Position numbers and translations under genes: made by a program
In this document: positions 24,452-32,632 of the stretch, one piece after another
Position numbering within the stretch: position 1 is the first letter of the stretch
Layout of the letters: each line of letters begins with the position of its first letter
Source: Streptomyces sp. NBC_00582
Lineage (GTDB): Bacteria > Actinomycetota > Actinomycetes > Streptomycetales > Streptomycetaceae
NCBI RefSeq assembly: GCF_036345155.1
Contig: NZ_CP107772.1
Location: forward strand, 10,726,001 to 10,790,000
DNA: 64,000 bases
Reading direction: 5' to 3'
The notes under the pieces: generated by a model
The model's database searches: none
The model's input: only the letters and a program-made list of their open reading frames with translations
What the model was told of the DNA's origin: nothing

Positions 24452-25680
24452 GCGGGGCTCCATTCGGATCGGTAACGGTCGGCCCACTCGCGCGCCACGG
24501 TGGTGGAGGGCGCGAGCGTGAGGAGATCACGGTAGAAGTCGCCCAGCAGGACGCGCAGGCGGCCGGGCAACGGGCTTCCGGACATCAAAGTGAAAGCGTC
24601 CTCGGTCGTGGCGCAGGCCTGTTCGGCGTCGCCCTGGTGGAGCTGGGCGATGGCGAGGTCCACGGTCGTCATGGCGCGGTTGCGCCGGTAGGGCGCCGGC
24701 AGCGCGGACAGAGCGCGGTGCGAGGCCGCTTCCGCCTCCGCGGGCTGGCCGAGACGACTGCGGACGATCCCGGTCAGAGCGTGCAGCTCCGCGGGCCCGT
24801 AGAAGGCGACCCAGGACGGGCGGGGGCGCGCCTCGGCTCGCACCAGGGCATCTTCGGCGTATCCGATCGAACGGACAGCGGCCTGCCCGTCGCCCCGGTA
24901 GGCGTGCCCCACTGCGGCCCGGGCGTGCGCGAGGGATCCGAACAGCGGATCGCGGCGCGTGATCGCGCAGGACTGAGCCGCCTGTGCCGCTGCCACACCT
25001 TCGGCGTAGTGACCGAGCTGGTACGCAAGGATCGAGGTGGAGTTCCACACCCGCATCAGCGCCACGGGATCCTGCGACAGCCCGGCCAGCCTCAGCGCCT
25101 CGTTCACGTGGACGCGGGCGCGCTCGAGCTGGCGGGCGTCGATGCACGACCAGGCGGCGGCCGTGGTGTAGTCGGCGGCGACACCGAACAGCCGCTGGCG
25201 GATCGTCTGCGAGGCGGAGCGGTCCTGAAGACCGACAGCCTCGGCTGCCCCGGCGAGTGCGTCGCGCTCGAGGGCGGCGTGCCCGCCGCGTTTCTGATCG
25301 AGCACGGTGAGCTGGTCCAGGCCGTCCCGCAGGCGGATCACGTCAGAGGTGCCCACGGTGGTGGGACGGGTGCCAGCGGCTGGCAGGGCGGTGGCTGCGA
25401 GCGCGGACGTGGCAGCGGTGCAAAAGCGGCGGCGGAGCATGGCGGAGAGGTCCTCGTAGGGCAGTGCGGGCATGCCGGGGGGATAGAAGCCAAGGCAGAC
25501 GGGTGTGCATCCGAATACTGCCGCCAGGGCGTCCCGCTGGCGCTGGTGCGGCCAGCGAGATTTTCCGGTTACCCAGTTGCGGACCGTGCGGTCACCGACG
25601 GTCCCCTTGTGTCCGGCCGCCTTCAGTTCCTCGTTCACCTTGTCGGCCAACGTGCCCTGTTTGAAAGCGTGTTCGGTCAT
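24448..25680 (-). CDS. XRE-family regulator with TPR domain
   Basis: 410 residues from ATG 25680. The N-terminus has an XRE/Cro helix-turn-helix variant (TLADKVNEELKAAGHKGTVG, DRTVRNWVTGKSRWPHQRQR, DALAAVFGC). The rest is a TPR superhelix (ARVHVNEALRLAGLSQDPVA, EGVAAAQAAQSCAITRRDPL, EAEAASHRALSALPAPYRRN). Such proteins often sense peptides or small ligands through the TPR groove. The gene leads the three-gene set XRE-TPR, GNAT, TPR. The region upstream (25.7-25.85 kb) contains CCGGAAATTT and AAATTTCCGG arms (about 25691 and 25772), a candidate operator. Confidence 0.8.
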   Translation of the reverse strand: MTEHAFKQGTLADKVNEELKAAGHKGTVGDRTVRNWVTGKSRWPHQRQRDALAAVFGCTPVCLGFYPPGMPALPYEDLSAMLRRRFCTAATSALAATALPAAGTRPTTVGTSDVIRLRDGLDQLTVLDQKRGGHAALERDALAGAAEAVGLQDRSASQTIRQRLFGVAADYTTAAAWSCIDARQLERARVHVNEALRLAGLSQDPVALMRVWNSTSILAYQLGHYAEGVAAAQAAQSCAITRRDPLFGSLAHARAAVGHAYRGDGQAAVRSIGYAEDALVRAEARPRPSWVAFYGPAELHALTGIVRSRLGQPAEAEAASHRALSALPAPYRRNRAMTTVDLAIAQLHQGDAEQACATTEDAFTLMSGSPLPGRLRVLLGDFYRDLLTLAPSTTVAREWADRYRSEWSPA

Positions 25681-25688
25681 GTGGGCCT

Positions 25689-25784
25689 GCAACCGGAAAT
25701 TTCCTTCCACACACTCACCGTAGCCGCGTGATCATGCAGCGTGGAGGGGTTGCGAGGAACCCGCTCCCCAAAATTTCCGGTCAC
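25689..25784. promoter_or_regulatory. inverted CCGGAAATTT boxes upstream of the XRE-TPR gene
   Basis: CCGGAAATTTCC lies at about 25691-25702 and AAAATTTCCGG at about 25770-25780, with about 68 bp between. GATTTTCCGG also occurs inside the gene at 25559-25568. The A/T-rich half-sites are striking against the GC background and could be binding sites of the XRE regulator. Confidence 0.4.
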
Positions 25785-25946
25785 CGCGAGTAGCAACCGG
25801 CCCACTTTTCCTACCCGTTGACTACGGCCCGGCGTTGGACTGGACATGCGCCCGGTGAACGCCGCAGGCGCTGGCGGCCGTCTCTCGTTCCCCCGTGGGA
25901 GATGGCCGCCACAGGCTTCCCGACCGTGAGCGCGAGGCACCCTGAC

Positions 25947-26174
25947 ATGACGACGCGCAGCACGCCGCCCCAGCCCTTCGCCGGCGCCTACGTGGACGCC
26001 CCGGCGATTCACCGCGAGCGGCTGAGCCCGCAGCAGATCGCAGGCCGCTCGTGCTGCTGGTGCAGCGGGACACCGGACCCCAGGTTCCCAGTACCGATAC
26101 TGCGCGGTGCCACCCTGTTCGCCTGCGACCCGTGCGCGTCCATGTACGGCGTCCCGGCCGTTGAGGCCGACTAG
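25947..26174 (+). CDS. small Cys-rich protein, zinc-ribbon-like
   Basis: 75 residues from ATG 25947 (GAGGCACC upstream). Cys pairs CCWC and CDPC about 25 residues apart make a probable zinc ribbon (GRSCCWCSGTPDPRF, ATLFACDPCASMYGV). It is the first gene of a tight set: its stop shares a base with the next start (TAGTG at 26172-26176), and that gene overlaps the methyltransferase start. Proteins of this kind are widespread and unstudied in Streptomyces. Confidence 0.6.
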   Translation: MTTRSTPPQPFAGAYVDAPAIHRERLSPQQIAGRSCCWCSGTPDPRFPVPILRGATLFACDPCASMYGVPAVEAD

Positions 26175-26434
26175 TGACCGGCGACGACTTCCCGGCCGCC
26201 CTGGACGACTGGACCGCCAGTGACTGGGCGGACTACCGGGCCCGGGTCGAAGACGGCGAGGGCAGCGCGCATGCGATCGACGCCGTCCAGCGGCGCCGCC
26301 GTCGCCAGCAGCCGAGCAGGACGTCGCAGGAGAAGTACACCGTGACCGGCGCAACGGGTGCGGGTGACCTCGTGCAGCCGATGGACCTCGAAGACAGCCA
26401 TCTCTCCACTGCCCGACGAAGGGAATCTCCATGA
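26174..26434 (+). CDS. small acidic/basic hypothetical protein
   Basis: 86 residues from GTG 26174. The first half is acidic with Trp residues (DDFPAALDDWTASDWADYRA) and the middle is basic (IDAVQRRRRRQQPSRTSQEK). There is no recognisable domain. It overlaps the upstream stop by one base and the downstream methyltransferase by four (ATGA at 26431-26434). The coupling on both sides supports its being translated. Confidence 0.55.
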   Translation: MTGDDFPAALDDWTASDWADYRARVEDGEGSAHAIDAVQRRRRRQQPSRTSQEKYTVTGATGAGDLVQPMDLEDSHLSTARRRESP

Positions 26435-27210
26435 CGTACGGCAGCGACACCTACGGCGAGCGCACCGCTGACGAGTACGACGTGCTGTACGGCGACTTCG
26501 TGCCGCCGGCCGCGCAGATCCGATTACTTGCCGAGCTGGCGGGCGCTACGCCTGCCGTGGAGATCGGCTCCGGCACCGGGCGGATCACGCTGCCGCTGGC
26601 CGAACACGTTCCGGTCCTCGCGGTCGACGCGTCGGAGGAGATGACCCGCCAGCTGGCGAAGAAGACCGGCACCCTTCCCGTCACCCCGATCACCGCGGAC
26701 GCCGCCCACTACCTGGCCGGCAGGCGCGTGGACCTCGTGTTCGCCTGCTTCAACACCTTCTTCCTGCTGGCCTCCGAAGCCACCCAGCGGGCATTCCTGC
26801 GCAACGCGGCGCGCATGCTCACCGACACCGGCACGCTGCTGATCGAGACCTTCGTACCGCGGCCCGGCCAGCGCCTGCCCGACGGACCCCATCCGGGGGT
26901 GTTCCCCGAGGGGCGCAGCGTGGTCGCGCTCAAGCGGCGGACCACGGACACCGTGGTGGTCTTCGCCGCCGAGAACCACGACGTGGAGCAGGAGTTCCAC
27001 TACTCCGAGGTCGTCCTGCGCGATGGGGAGCCGGTGCGGGTGCTGCCCGGCCAGATGCGCTACTGGCGGCCCGAGCAGATCGACGTGCTCGCCGGTGAGG
27101 CGGGGCTGCTGCTGCGGGAGCGGTGGGAGGACTGGGACCGCACCCCGTACGACACGGACACCAGCGGCCGGCACATCTCGCTCTACCGGCTTGCCGGACA
27201 GGACCAGTAG
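26431..27210 (+). CDS. class I SAM-dependent methyltransferase
   Basis: 259 residues from ATG 26431. Motif I VEIGSGTGRITLPLAEH binds the methionine part of SAM, the acidic VLAVDASEEM is motif II, DLVFACFNTFFLL is motif IV, and GTLLIETFVPRP is the post-IV strand. The C-terminal part (QMRYWRPEQIDVLAGEAGLL) is typical of small-molecule methyltransferases of natural-product or tRNA-unrelated type. It faces the ligase/aminotransferase pair across a shared terminator, so it may belong to the same accessory locus; the substrate is unknown. Confidence 0.85.
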   Translation: MTYGSDTYGERTADEYDVLYGDFVPPAAQIRLLAELAGATPAVEIGSGTGRITLPLAEHVPVLAVDASEEMTRQLAKKTGTLPVTPITADAAHYLAGRRVDLVFACFNTFFLLASEATQRAFLRNAARMLTDTGTLLIETFVPRPGQRLPDGPHPGVFPEGRSVVALKRRTTDTVVVFAAENHDVEQEFHYSEVVLRDGEPVRVLPGQMRYWRPEQIDVLAGEAGLLLRERWEDWDRTPYDTDTSGRHISLYRLAGQDQ

Positions 27211-27215
27211 CAGAC

Positions 27216-27258
27216 GCGACGGCCGCCGCACCCCTCGCCCGGGTGCGGCGGCCGTCGC
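27216..27258. terminator. bidirectional hairpin terminator
   Basis: A perfect 18-bp stem (27216-27233 pairing with 27241-27258) with a 7-nt loop lies between two convergent genes, 5 bp after the methyltransferase stop and 6 bp before the ligase stop. There is no T-run, as is usual in Streptomyces. Confidence 0.9.
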
Positions 27259-27264
27259 ACATCG

Positions 27265-28230
27265 TCAGACAGACAGACCGTGCCGGTGGGCGGCCAAGGA
27301 CGCGAGATCACGGCAGAAGACGCCGAAGTCGAGACCCGCCTCTTCGAGCGCCATGGGGTAGGTGCTGGTCTCGGTCATCCCGGGGGCGACGTTCGTCTCC
27401 AGGACGAAGACCTCTCCGGCCTCGGTGACGATCGCGTCCGTGCGCGACAGGTCCAGCAGCCCCAGCGCCTGGTGCGCGGCGACGGCGACCCGGGCGGCCT
27501 CCTTGGCCACTTCGGCGGGCAGGCGGGCCGGACAGTGGAACTCCACCGCGCCCGGGGTGTAGCGGGCGGTGTAGTCGTACAGGCCCGTCCCCGCGTCGAT
27601 CTCGACTGCGGGCAGCGCGCGCGGTCCGTCGCCGAGATCGGCCACGGCGACGGCGATCTCCGTGCCCGTCACACGCCGCTCGATCAGCGCTTCGTCGTGG
27701 TACGCGAAGCAGGCCATCAAGGCCTGCGGCAGGTCCCCCGCGGACTCCACCCGGCTCACGCCGAACGCGCTGCCGCACGCGCGCGGCTTGACGAACAGCT
27801 CAGCACCCAGCCGCTCCACCACCCGCGCCGTCAGCGCGGCCGCGCCCAGGTCGTGGAACGCCTGCTTCGGCAGCGTCACCGACTCGGGAGTCTTCAGGCC
27901 CGCCTGCTCCAGGATCGCCTTGGCGGTGGTCTTGTCGAACGCGGTACGGCACGCGTGCGGGCGGGCTCCGACGTAGGGCACCCCGGCCAGCTCCAGGACC
28001 TCCTTTATGGTCCCGTCTTCCCCGGCGATGCCGTGCAGCACGGGGAAGACCACCCCCGGCTTGTCCTGCGCCAGTGCGGGCAGCAGGTCCTTGCCGACGT
28101 CGCGGAGCTCCACCTCGACGCCAGCCCGGCGCAGCGCGTCGGCCACTCTCGACCCGGAGCGCAGTGACACCTCGCGCTCCGGTGACAGGCCCCCGGCGAT
28201 GACGGTGACGTTCAGGTCGCTCATGCTCAT
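27265..28230 (-). CDS. ATP-grasp D-alanine-D-X ligase (Ddl-like)
   Basis: 321 residues from ATG 28230, after GAGGAACGG. Ddl motifs are present: GGLSPEREVSLRSG (with the first-substrate Glu), VLHGIAGEDGTI, the ATP lysine in ELFVKPRACGSAFGV, and VFVLETNVAPGMTETSTYP with metal ligands. Canonical Ddl has GSS and EINTLPGMT here, so two positions differ (CGSAFG, ETNVAPG). It is probably an accessory dipeptide-type ligase rather than the cell-wall enzyme. It lies 23 bp downstream of an aminotransferase gene, which could supply its amino-acid substrate. Confidence 0.82.
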   Translation of the reverse strand: MSMSDLNVTVIAGGLSPEREVSLRSGSRVADALRRAGVEVELRDVGKDLLPALAQDKPGVVFPVLHGIAGEDGTIKEVLELAGVPYVGARPHACRTAFDKTTAKAILEQAGLKTPESVTLPKQAFHDLGAAALTARVVERLGAELFVKPRACGSAFGVSRVESAGDLPQALMACFAYHDEALIERRVTGTEIAVAVADLGDGPRALPAVEIDAGTGLYDYTARYTPGAVEFHCPARLPAEVAKEAARVAVAAHQALGLLDLSRTDAIVTEAGEVFVLETNVAPGMTETSTYPMALEEAGLDFGVFCRDLASLAAHRHGLSV

Positions 28231-28253
28231 CCGTTCCTCTGCGGTCAGGGGCG

Positions 28254-29558
28254 TCAGGAGTGGTCCGGTCCCGGGGTCTGCGGTCCCGGGCTGTGCGGGT
28301 GGGCGGTGGTGCCGAAGGTCTCCCACAGCTCCAGCTCGGTGCCGATCACCTTGGCCAGGGTTCCTACGCCCTCGCGGATGCGCTCGGGTGGCGGATAGCA
28401 GTACGACAGGCGCATGGCCCGGCGGCCGGCGCCGTCAGCGTAGAAGCCGGTGCCCGGCACGTAGGCCACCCTCGCCTGGACCGCCCGGGGCAGCATGGCC
28501 TTCGAGTCCAGCCCCTCAGGCAGCGTCACCCAGACGAAGAACCCGCCGCCCGGCTTTGTCCACGACACCCCCGCCGGCATGTGCTGTTCAAGGGAGCCGA
28601 GCATCGCATCGCGCCGTTCCCGGTACATCTCCCGGAAGGCCTTCAGCTGCTCCTGCCACGGCTGGGTGCGCAGGTACCGGTCCACGGCGAGCTGGGCAAA
28701 AGCGGAGTGGGACAGCATCGCGCTCTCCGCGGCCAGCACCAGCTTGTCCCGCACCGCCGACGGCGCCAGCGCCCAGCCCACCCGCAGCCCCGGCGCCAGG
28801 GTCTTGGAGAACGAGCCCAGATAGACGACGTCCGCGGGGGCGTCGGCGCGCAGGGCCCGCATCGGCTCGCCCTCCAGGTGCAGCAGCCCGTAGGGGTTGT
28901 CCTCCAGAACCAGCACCCCGGCCCGGCGGCACACCTCCAGGACGCGTAAACGCCGCTCGGCAGCCAGTGTGACCCCGGCCGGGTTCTGGAAGGTGGGCAC
29001 CGTGTAGAACAGCTTCGCCGGCCGCCCGGCGCGCTCCAGCCGGGCGAACGTCTCCGCCAACGCCTCGGGCAGCACGCCCCGTTCATCCATGTCGACGTGG
29101 ACGGCGCGGGCCTGGTACGCGGCGAACGTCCCCAGCGCGGTGACATACGTCGGGCCCTCGGTGACCACCGTGTCGCCTGGATCGAGGAACACGCGCGCCA
29201 CCAGGTCCAGCGCCTGCTGCGAGCCGACGGTGACCACCACGTCATCCGGGTGAGCGTCGATGCCCTCTTCGGCCATCACCGTGCAGATCGTCTCCCGCAG
29301 GCTCGGATCTCCCTGGGCGGATCCGTACTGCAGCGCGACCGGCCCCCGCTCCGTCACGAGGTCGGCCATCAGCGTGGCGACGGCGTCCATGGGCAGCGCG
29401 CTCACGTTGGGCATCCCGCCAGCCAGTGACACGATCTCAGGGCGCGACGCCACCGCGAACAGGGCCCGCACCTCGGACGCGACCATCCCCGCCGCCCGCT
29501 GCGCGTAGTGGCCGAGCCATGGATCGGCACCCCGCCGGGATGGTTCATCAGGCTGCAT
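28254..29558 (-). CDS. PLP-dependent class I aminotransferase (2-aminoadipate/MocR-like type)
   Basis: 434 residues from ATG 29558, with GGGAG at a proper distance. Fold-type I features: SLAGGMPNVSALP, LQYGSAQGDPSLRE, TVGSQQALDLVARVFLDPGD, FQNPAGVTL, and the PLP Schiff-base lysine in LGSFSKTLAPGLRVGW. The closest families are LysN/AAD transaminases and the aminotransferase half of MocR regulators, but there is no GntR domain here. It is directly upstream of the ATP-grasp ligase. Together they suggest synthesis of an unusual amino acid and its condensation; no substrate can be named. Confidence 0.85.
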   Translation of the reverse strand: MQPDEPSRRGADPWLGHYAQRAAGMVASEVRALFAVASRPEIVSLAGGMPNVSALPMDAVATLMADLVTERGPVALQYGSAQGDPSLRETICTVMAEEGIDAHPDDVVVTVGSQQALDLVARVFLDPGDTVVTEGPTYVTALGTFAAYQARAVHVDMDERGVLPEALAETFARLERAGRPAKLFYTVPTFQNPAGVTLAAERRLRVLEVCRRAGVLVLEDNPYGLLHLEGEPMRALRADAPADVVYLGSFSKTLAPGLRVGWALAPSAVRDKLVLAAESAMLSHSAFAQLAVDRYLRTQPWQEQLKAFREMYRERRDAMLGSLEQHMPAGVSWTKPGGGFFVWVTLPEGLDSKAMLPRAVQARVAYVPGTGFYADGAGRRAMRLSYCYPPPERIREGVGTLAKVIGTELELWETFGTTAHPHSPGPQTPGPDHS

Positions 29559-29686
29559 TCGCACGCTCCCTGTCCGTCACCACTGGAGGTCACAGACACT
29601 ACTGGCCTGCGCTCAAGCACCGCGCCCCGTACGAAGCGCCTGGCACCGCATCGCCCCCGCGTTCCGGACCTCTGAGAGTTGACCCG

Positions 29687-30622
29687 ATGCCTGTACCGCC
29701 CACCAGCGGCCGTCTGCAATGGACCGACGTCCCCGCGCCCCTGCGTGCCCGCCTCGAGGACGCCCTGGGCGCACCCGTCACCGACACGGTCACCCCCGGA
29801 GGCGGCTTCGGCCACCAGCTGGCCGCCGCGCTCACCCTGAAGGGCGGCCGCCGGGTCTTCGTCAAAGCGGCCCCCGACGACGACCGGCTCACCGCCGCCA
29901 ACACCCACGAGGCCGCCGTCCTCGCCGTGTTGCCACCCGGCGCCCCGGCCCCGGACCTGCTGGGCATCCACCACGCCGCTGACTGGACCGCTGTCGTCAT
30001 CGCCCACCTGGACGGCCCGCACCCCGACCTCTCCCCGGCCTCCGCCGACGCCGAACAGACCTGGGCGCTGCTGGACAATCTCACCTTCAACCCCGCCCCG
30101 GCCCCGTACGTCGCGGCGGTGAGCACCACACCCTCCACCACGGCGGCCCTGCACGGCTGGGACGAACTGCTCGCCGATCCGCCGGCCGACCTCGCCCCCG
30201 CCGCCCGTGACCGCCTGGAGCAGCTCGCCGAACTCGAGGCGGCCTGGCCCGGCCTCGCCCACGGCGACCGCATCGTCCACGGCGACCTGCGGGCCGACAA
30301 CATGGTCCGCGACCACCACCTTGGCGTGACCTTCGTGGACTGGGCACACGCCACCACCGGCCCGGCCTGCATCGACGCGGCCTCCCTCGCCCCGCAGCTC
30401 ATCCTCGCCGGACACACGCCCGCCGACGTCGCCCGGCTGCTCCGCGACCATCCCGCCACCGCCAGCAGCCCCGAGACCACCACCGCGTTCCTCGCCGCGC
30501 TCACCGGCCACTGGCACCGCAACGCCCGCCAGCCCGCACCCCCCGGCGCCCCCGGACTGCGCGCCTACCAGCACCGCGCGGCGGCAGCCGGCCTCGCGCT
30601 CCTCAGCCACCGCCTGAGCTGA
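29687..30622 (+). CDS. APH-family small-molecule kinase
   Basis: 311 residues from ATG 29687. Aminoglycoside/choline-kinase fold: N-lobe lysine in RVFVKAAPDD, catalytic loop RIVHGDLRADNMV (HGDxxxxN) and metal Asp in VTFVDWAHA. Related proteins phosphorylate antibiotics, sugars or choline and many are metabolic. It is divergent from the aminotransferase gene and could give self-protection or tailor a product of that locus. There is no clear ribosome site before ATG 29687, but the alternatives upstream are antisense. Confidence 0.8.
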   Translation: MPVPPTSGRLQWTDVPAPLRARLEDALGAPVTDTVTPGGGFGHQLAAALTLKGGRRVFVKAAPDDDRLTAANTHEAAVLAVLPPGAPAPDLLGIHHAADWTAVVIAHLDGPHPDLSPASADAEQTWALLDNLTFNPAPAPYVAAVSTTPSTTAALHGWDELLADPPADLAPAARDRLEQLAELEAAWPGLAHGDRIVHGDLRADNMVRDHHLGVTFVDWAHATTGPACIDAASLAPQLILAGHTPADVARLLRDHPATASSPETTTAFLAALTGHWHRNARQPAPPGAPGLRAYQHRAAAAGLALLSHRLS

Positions 30623-30641
30623 AACCGCGGCTGTCCCGCTC

Positions 30642-30694
30642 TCGTGTCAGTGGCCGGTCGGCCCCGTGTCAGCGGCGCGGGCATCTCGTGTCAG
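30642..30694 (+). repeat. three CGTGTCAG direct repeats
   Basis: CGTGTCAG lies at 30642-30649, 30665-30672 and 30687-30694, spaced 23 and 22 bp (about two helical turns), on the same face of the helix. The last copy covers the stop of the RelE-like gene. Confidence 0.6.
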
Positions 30695-30948
30695 CAGGGC
30701 GTCAGCCCAACCCACCCGATGTCACGGACCTCGATCGCTCCGGCGTGCGGCATGAACTGGATCCAGCACCGCAGCCCGAACGCCTCCCGGATCTCCTCCA
30801 CTGAGCCCGGGTCGCGGACGTCGGGCCAGGCCCGCGGATCCATCCGCGCGACCTCCACGAGCGCCATCACCTCCTGCCGGGCCCGGTCGTTGGGCAGCTG
30901 CGTCATGACCTCCACCGCGAGTTCCTCCACCACCACGCCGTACCGCAT
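30691..30948 (-). CDS. RelE/ParE-like small protein
   Basis: 85 residues from ATG 30948 (MRYGVVVEELAVEVMTQLPN). The pattern fits the RelE/ParE toxin fold: a first strand, two helices (RARQEVMALVEVARMDPRAW), then strands with EAFGLRCWIQFMP and AIEVRDIGWVG. In the family such proteins inhibit translation or gyrase. No antitoxin gene is adjacent on either side, which is unusual; it may be an orphan or a non-toxic relative. GTG 30957 is an alternative start. Confidence 0.5.
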   Translation of the reverse strand: MRYGVVVEELAVEVMTQLPNDRARQEVMALVEVARMDPRAWPDVRDPGSVEEIREAFGLRCWIQFMPHAGAIEVRDIGWVGLTPC

Positions 30949-31015
30949 CCCGCACACCCCCGTGTGATCGACTCGGGCAGCAGCGTACGGAGGAACCGCC
31001 GATCGCGTTCCGGCC

Positions 31016-31024
31016 TGTGGATAA
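31016..31024 (-). promoter_or_regulatory. DnaA-box-like nonamer
   Basis: TGTGGATAA is the complement of the E. coli consensus DnaA box and lies just upstream of the TOPRIM gene. A single copy may be chance. Confidence 0.25.
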
Positions 31025-31079
31025 CCCGGATCGGGGAGGTCCTGGGCGCCGGACGGCGGCGAGGGGTACATGTACCGGT

Positions 31080-31943
31080 ATGGCGCGTGAGCGGGTGCGG
31101 TGGCCGTCCGTGGTGGACCGGGCGCGGGAGATTGTGAACGGGTACGCGCCGATGAAGGTCACGCTGCGCCAGGTCATGTACCGCCTGGCCTCCGAGGGAA
31201 CGCTGCCGCACACGGCGCCGATGTACCGCCGTCTGTCCGCACAGCTGGCCAAGGCCCGCCGGGAGGGCCGGTTCCCCGACCTGATCGACACCGTCCGGGA
31301 GGTCCACGTCCCGCCGGCCTGGACGGGCGCGGACGCGTTCCTCGCGGAGATGCCCGACTGGTTCCGCCTCGACCGCACCGAGGGCCAGGAGCACGCCCTG
31401 TACGTCGCGGCGGAGAAGGACACCCTGCGCCAGCAGCTGACCGGCTGGCTCGCCGACGCGGGTATCCCGGTCCTGGTGGTCCGCGGCTTCGGCTCGCAGT
31501 CGTACGCCGACGTCGTCCACGACCGCGTCACCGCCGACCCGCGCGACGCCGTGCTCCTGGTGGTCGGTGACTTCGACTGCTCGGGCGAGGACATCGAGCG
31601 GGACTGGGTGGCGCGCACGGGCTGTTGGAGCCACACCGAGCGGGTGCTGCTGACCTACGAGCAGGTGCGCGCCTACGAGCTGCCCGCGACCGAGGGCAAG
31701 CGCGGCGATCCGAGGTGGCCGGCCTTCGCCCGCCGCTACGGCTTCGACCCCCGCCGCCCGGTGCAGTGGGAGGTGGAGGCGCTGGAGCCGGCCGAACTCC
31801 GGCGCCTGGTCCTCGCCGCCGTCGACCCGTACGTCGACCGTGACGTCCTCGCCCGGCAGATCGCCCGCGAGGAAGAGCAACGCCGCGCCCTGGCCGCCTT
31901 CCTGGACGGCTGGGACGCGGCGGGCGGGGGAGCACCCTCGTAG
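31080..31943 (+). CDS. stand-alone TOPRIM (Spo11/TopoVI-A-like) protein
   Basis: 287 residues from ATG 31080 (GAGGGG upstream, somewhat far). An N-terminal winged-helix-like part (YAPMKVTLRQVMYRLASEGT, PMYRRLSAQLAKARREGRFP) is followed by a TOPRIM domain: catalytic Glu in YVAAEKDTLRQQL and the Asp pair in VVGDFDCSGEDIERD. This is the layout of archaeal TopoVI-A/Spo11-related proteins without the full-length strand-cleavage module; the Tyr in RQVMYRL is where Spo11 proteins carry the nucleophile. Such genes are seen in phages and mobile elements. Whether it cuts DNA is untested; it could also be an OLD-type nuclease relative. Confidence 0.65.
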   Translation: MARERVRWPSVVDRAREIVNGYAPMKVTLRQVMYRLASEGTLPHTAPMYRRLSAQLAKARREGRFPDLIDTVREVHVPPAWTGADAFLAEMPDWFRLDRTEGQEHALYVAAEKDTLRQQLTGWLADAGIPVLVVRGFGSQSYADVVHDRVTADPRDAVLLVVGDFDCSGEDIERDWVARTGCWSHTERVLLTYEQVRAYELPATEGKRGDPRWPAFARRYGFDPRRPVQWEVEALEPAELRRLVLAAVDPYVDRDVLARQIAREEEQRRALAAFLDGWDAAGGGAPS

Positions 31944-32632
31944 TGCTGTACCGGCGCGGAGGCGCTCAGGCGGGTGCCGGTGCCGGGCGCAGCGATGCCA
32001 GCGGAGAGCGCCGGCCTTTCTCCACCGCGCCGACCTTAGGAACAGTTCGGGTGTCTCAATCGCCTCACTATCTCAATGGATGCCGCGATGAGTAGTCGCT
32101 CGTCGGTATCACGGGGCACGGAGGCGGGTGTCTCAGAAACCGGCGCCAATAGTTACCCATCCGTGACCAGGGTGGACGCCAGAGTGAGTCTTTGGTCAGC
32201 TCGCCGCAAGGTGTCTGCGCAGCAGCGTCCTCCGCACAGGAGCCGATCGAAGTGAAAGTGGCAGTTATTGGAACAGGTAGGGGCGCCGGTCTGCTCCCAA
32301 CCCCGCGGTTCACCGACGGGGCCCATCGGAGGGATCCCGCCTGCCCGCCACCCGTCCGGTCCTCCTCGGTAGGCGGGCCGCGGCCGACGGCAACAGGATG
32401 GCAAGGAGGAACCGCAGCTAAGCAACAGGGCGCTCGGCGAGCAGACGCGTCTACCAGCGGCGTGCAGTAGGGCGCCAGGGTAAGGAACCCCGTCAGCCGC
32501 CGCGTCTTCATTCGGCTTCGGGCGCACCGGTGACGATGAGGAGCTGAGTTCGGTCCCACCTGGCTCGCAGACGTGCCCGCCGCACAGGACAAATCGGTTG
32601 TGCTGGTGTCAGTGACAACCCCGGAGGTCAGC
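31944..32632. other. intergenic stretch before the coiled-coil/protease pair
   Basis: About 690 bp without a convincing coding frame; it is less GC-rich than its surroundings in places (for example 32045-32090 and 32245-32275). It must carry the promoter for the gene at 32633, whose GGAGG site is at 32623-32627. I see no tRNA or strong terminator. Confidence 0.5.

Noticed and set aside
31016..31024. DnaA box as evidence for a replication origin at 31 kb
   Set aside because: Only one box, no cluster and no A/T-rich unwinding region; a nonamer can occur by chance.
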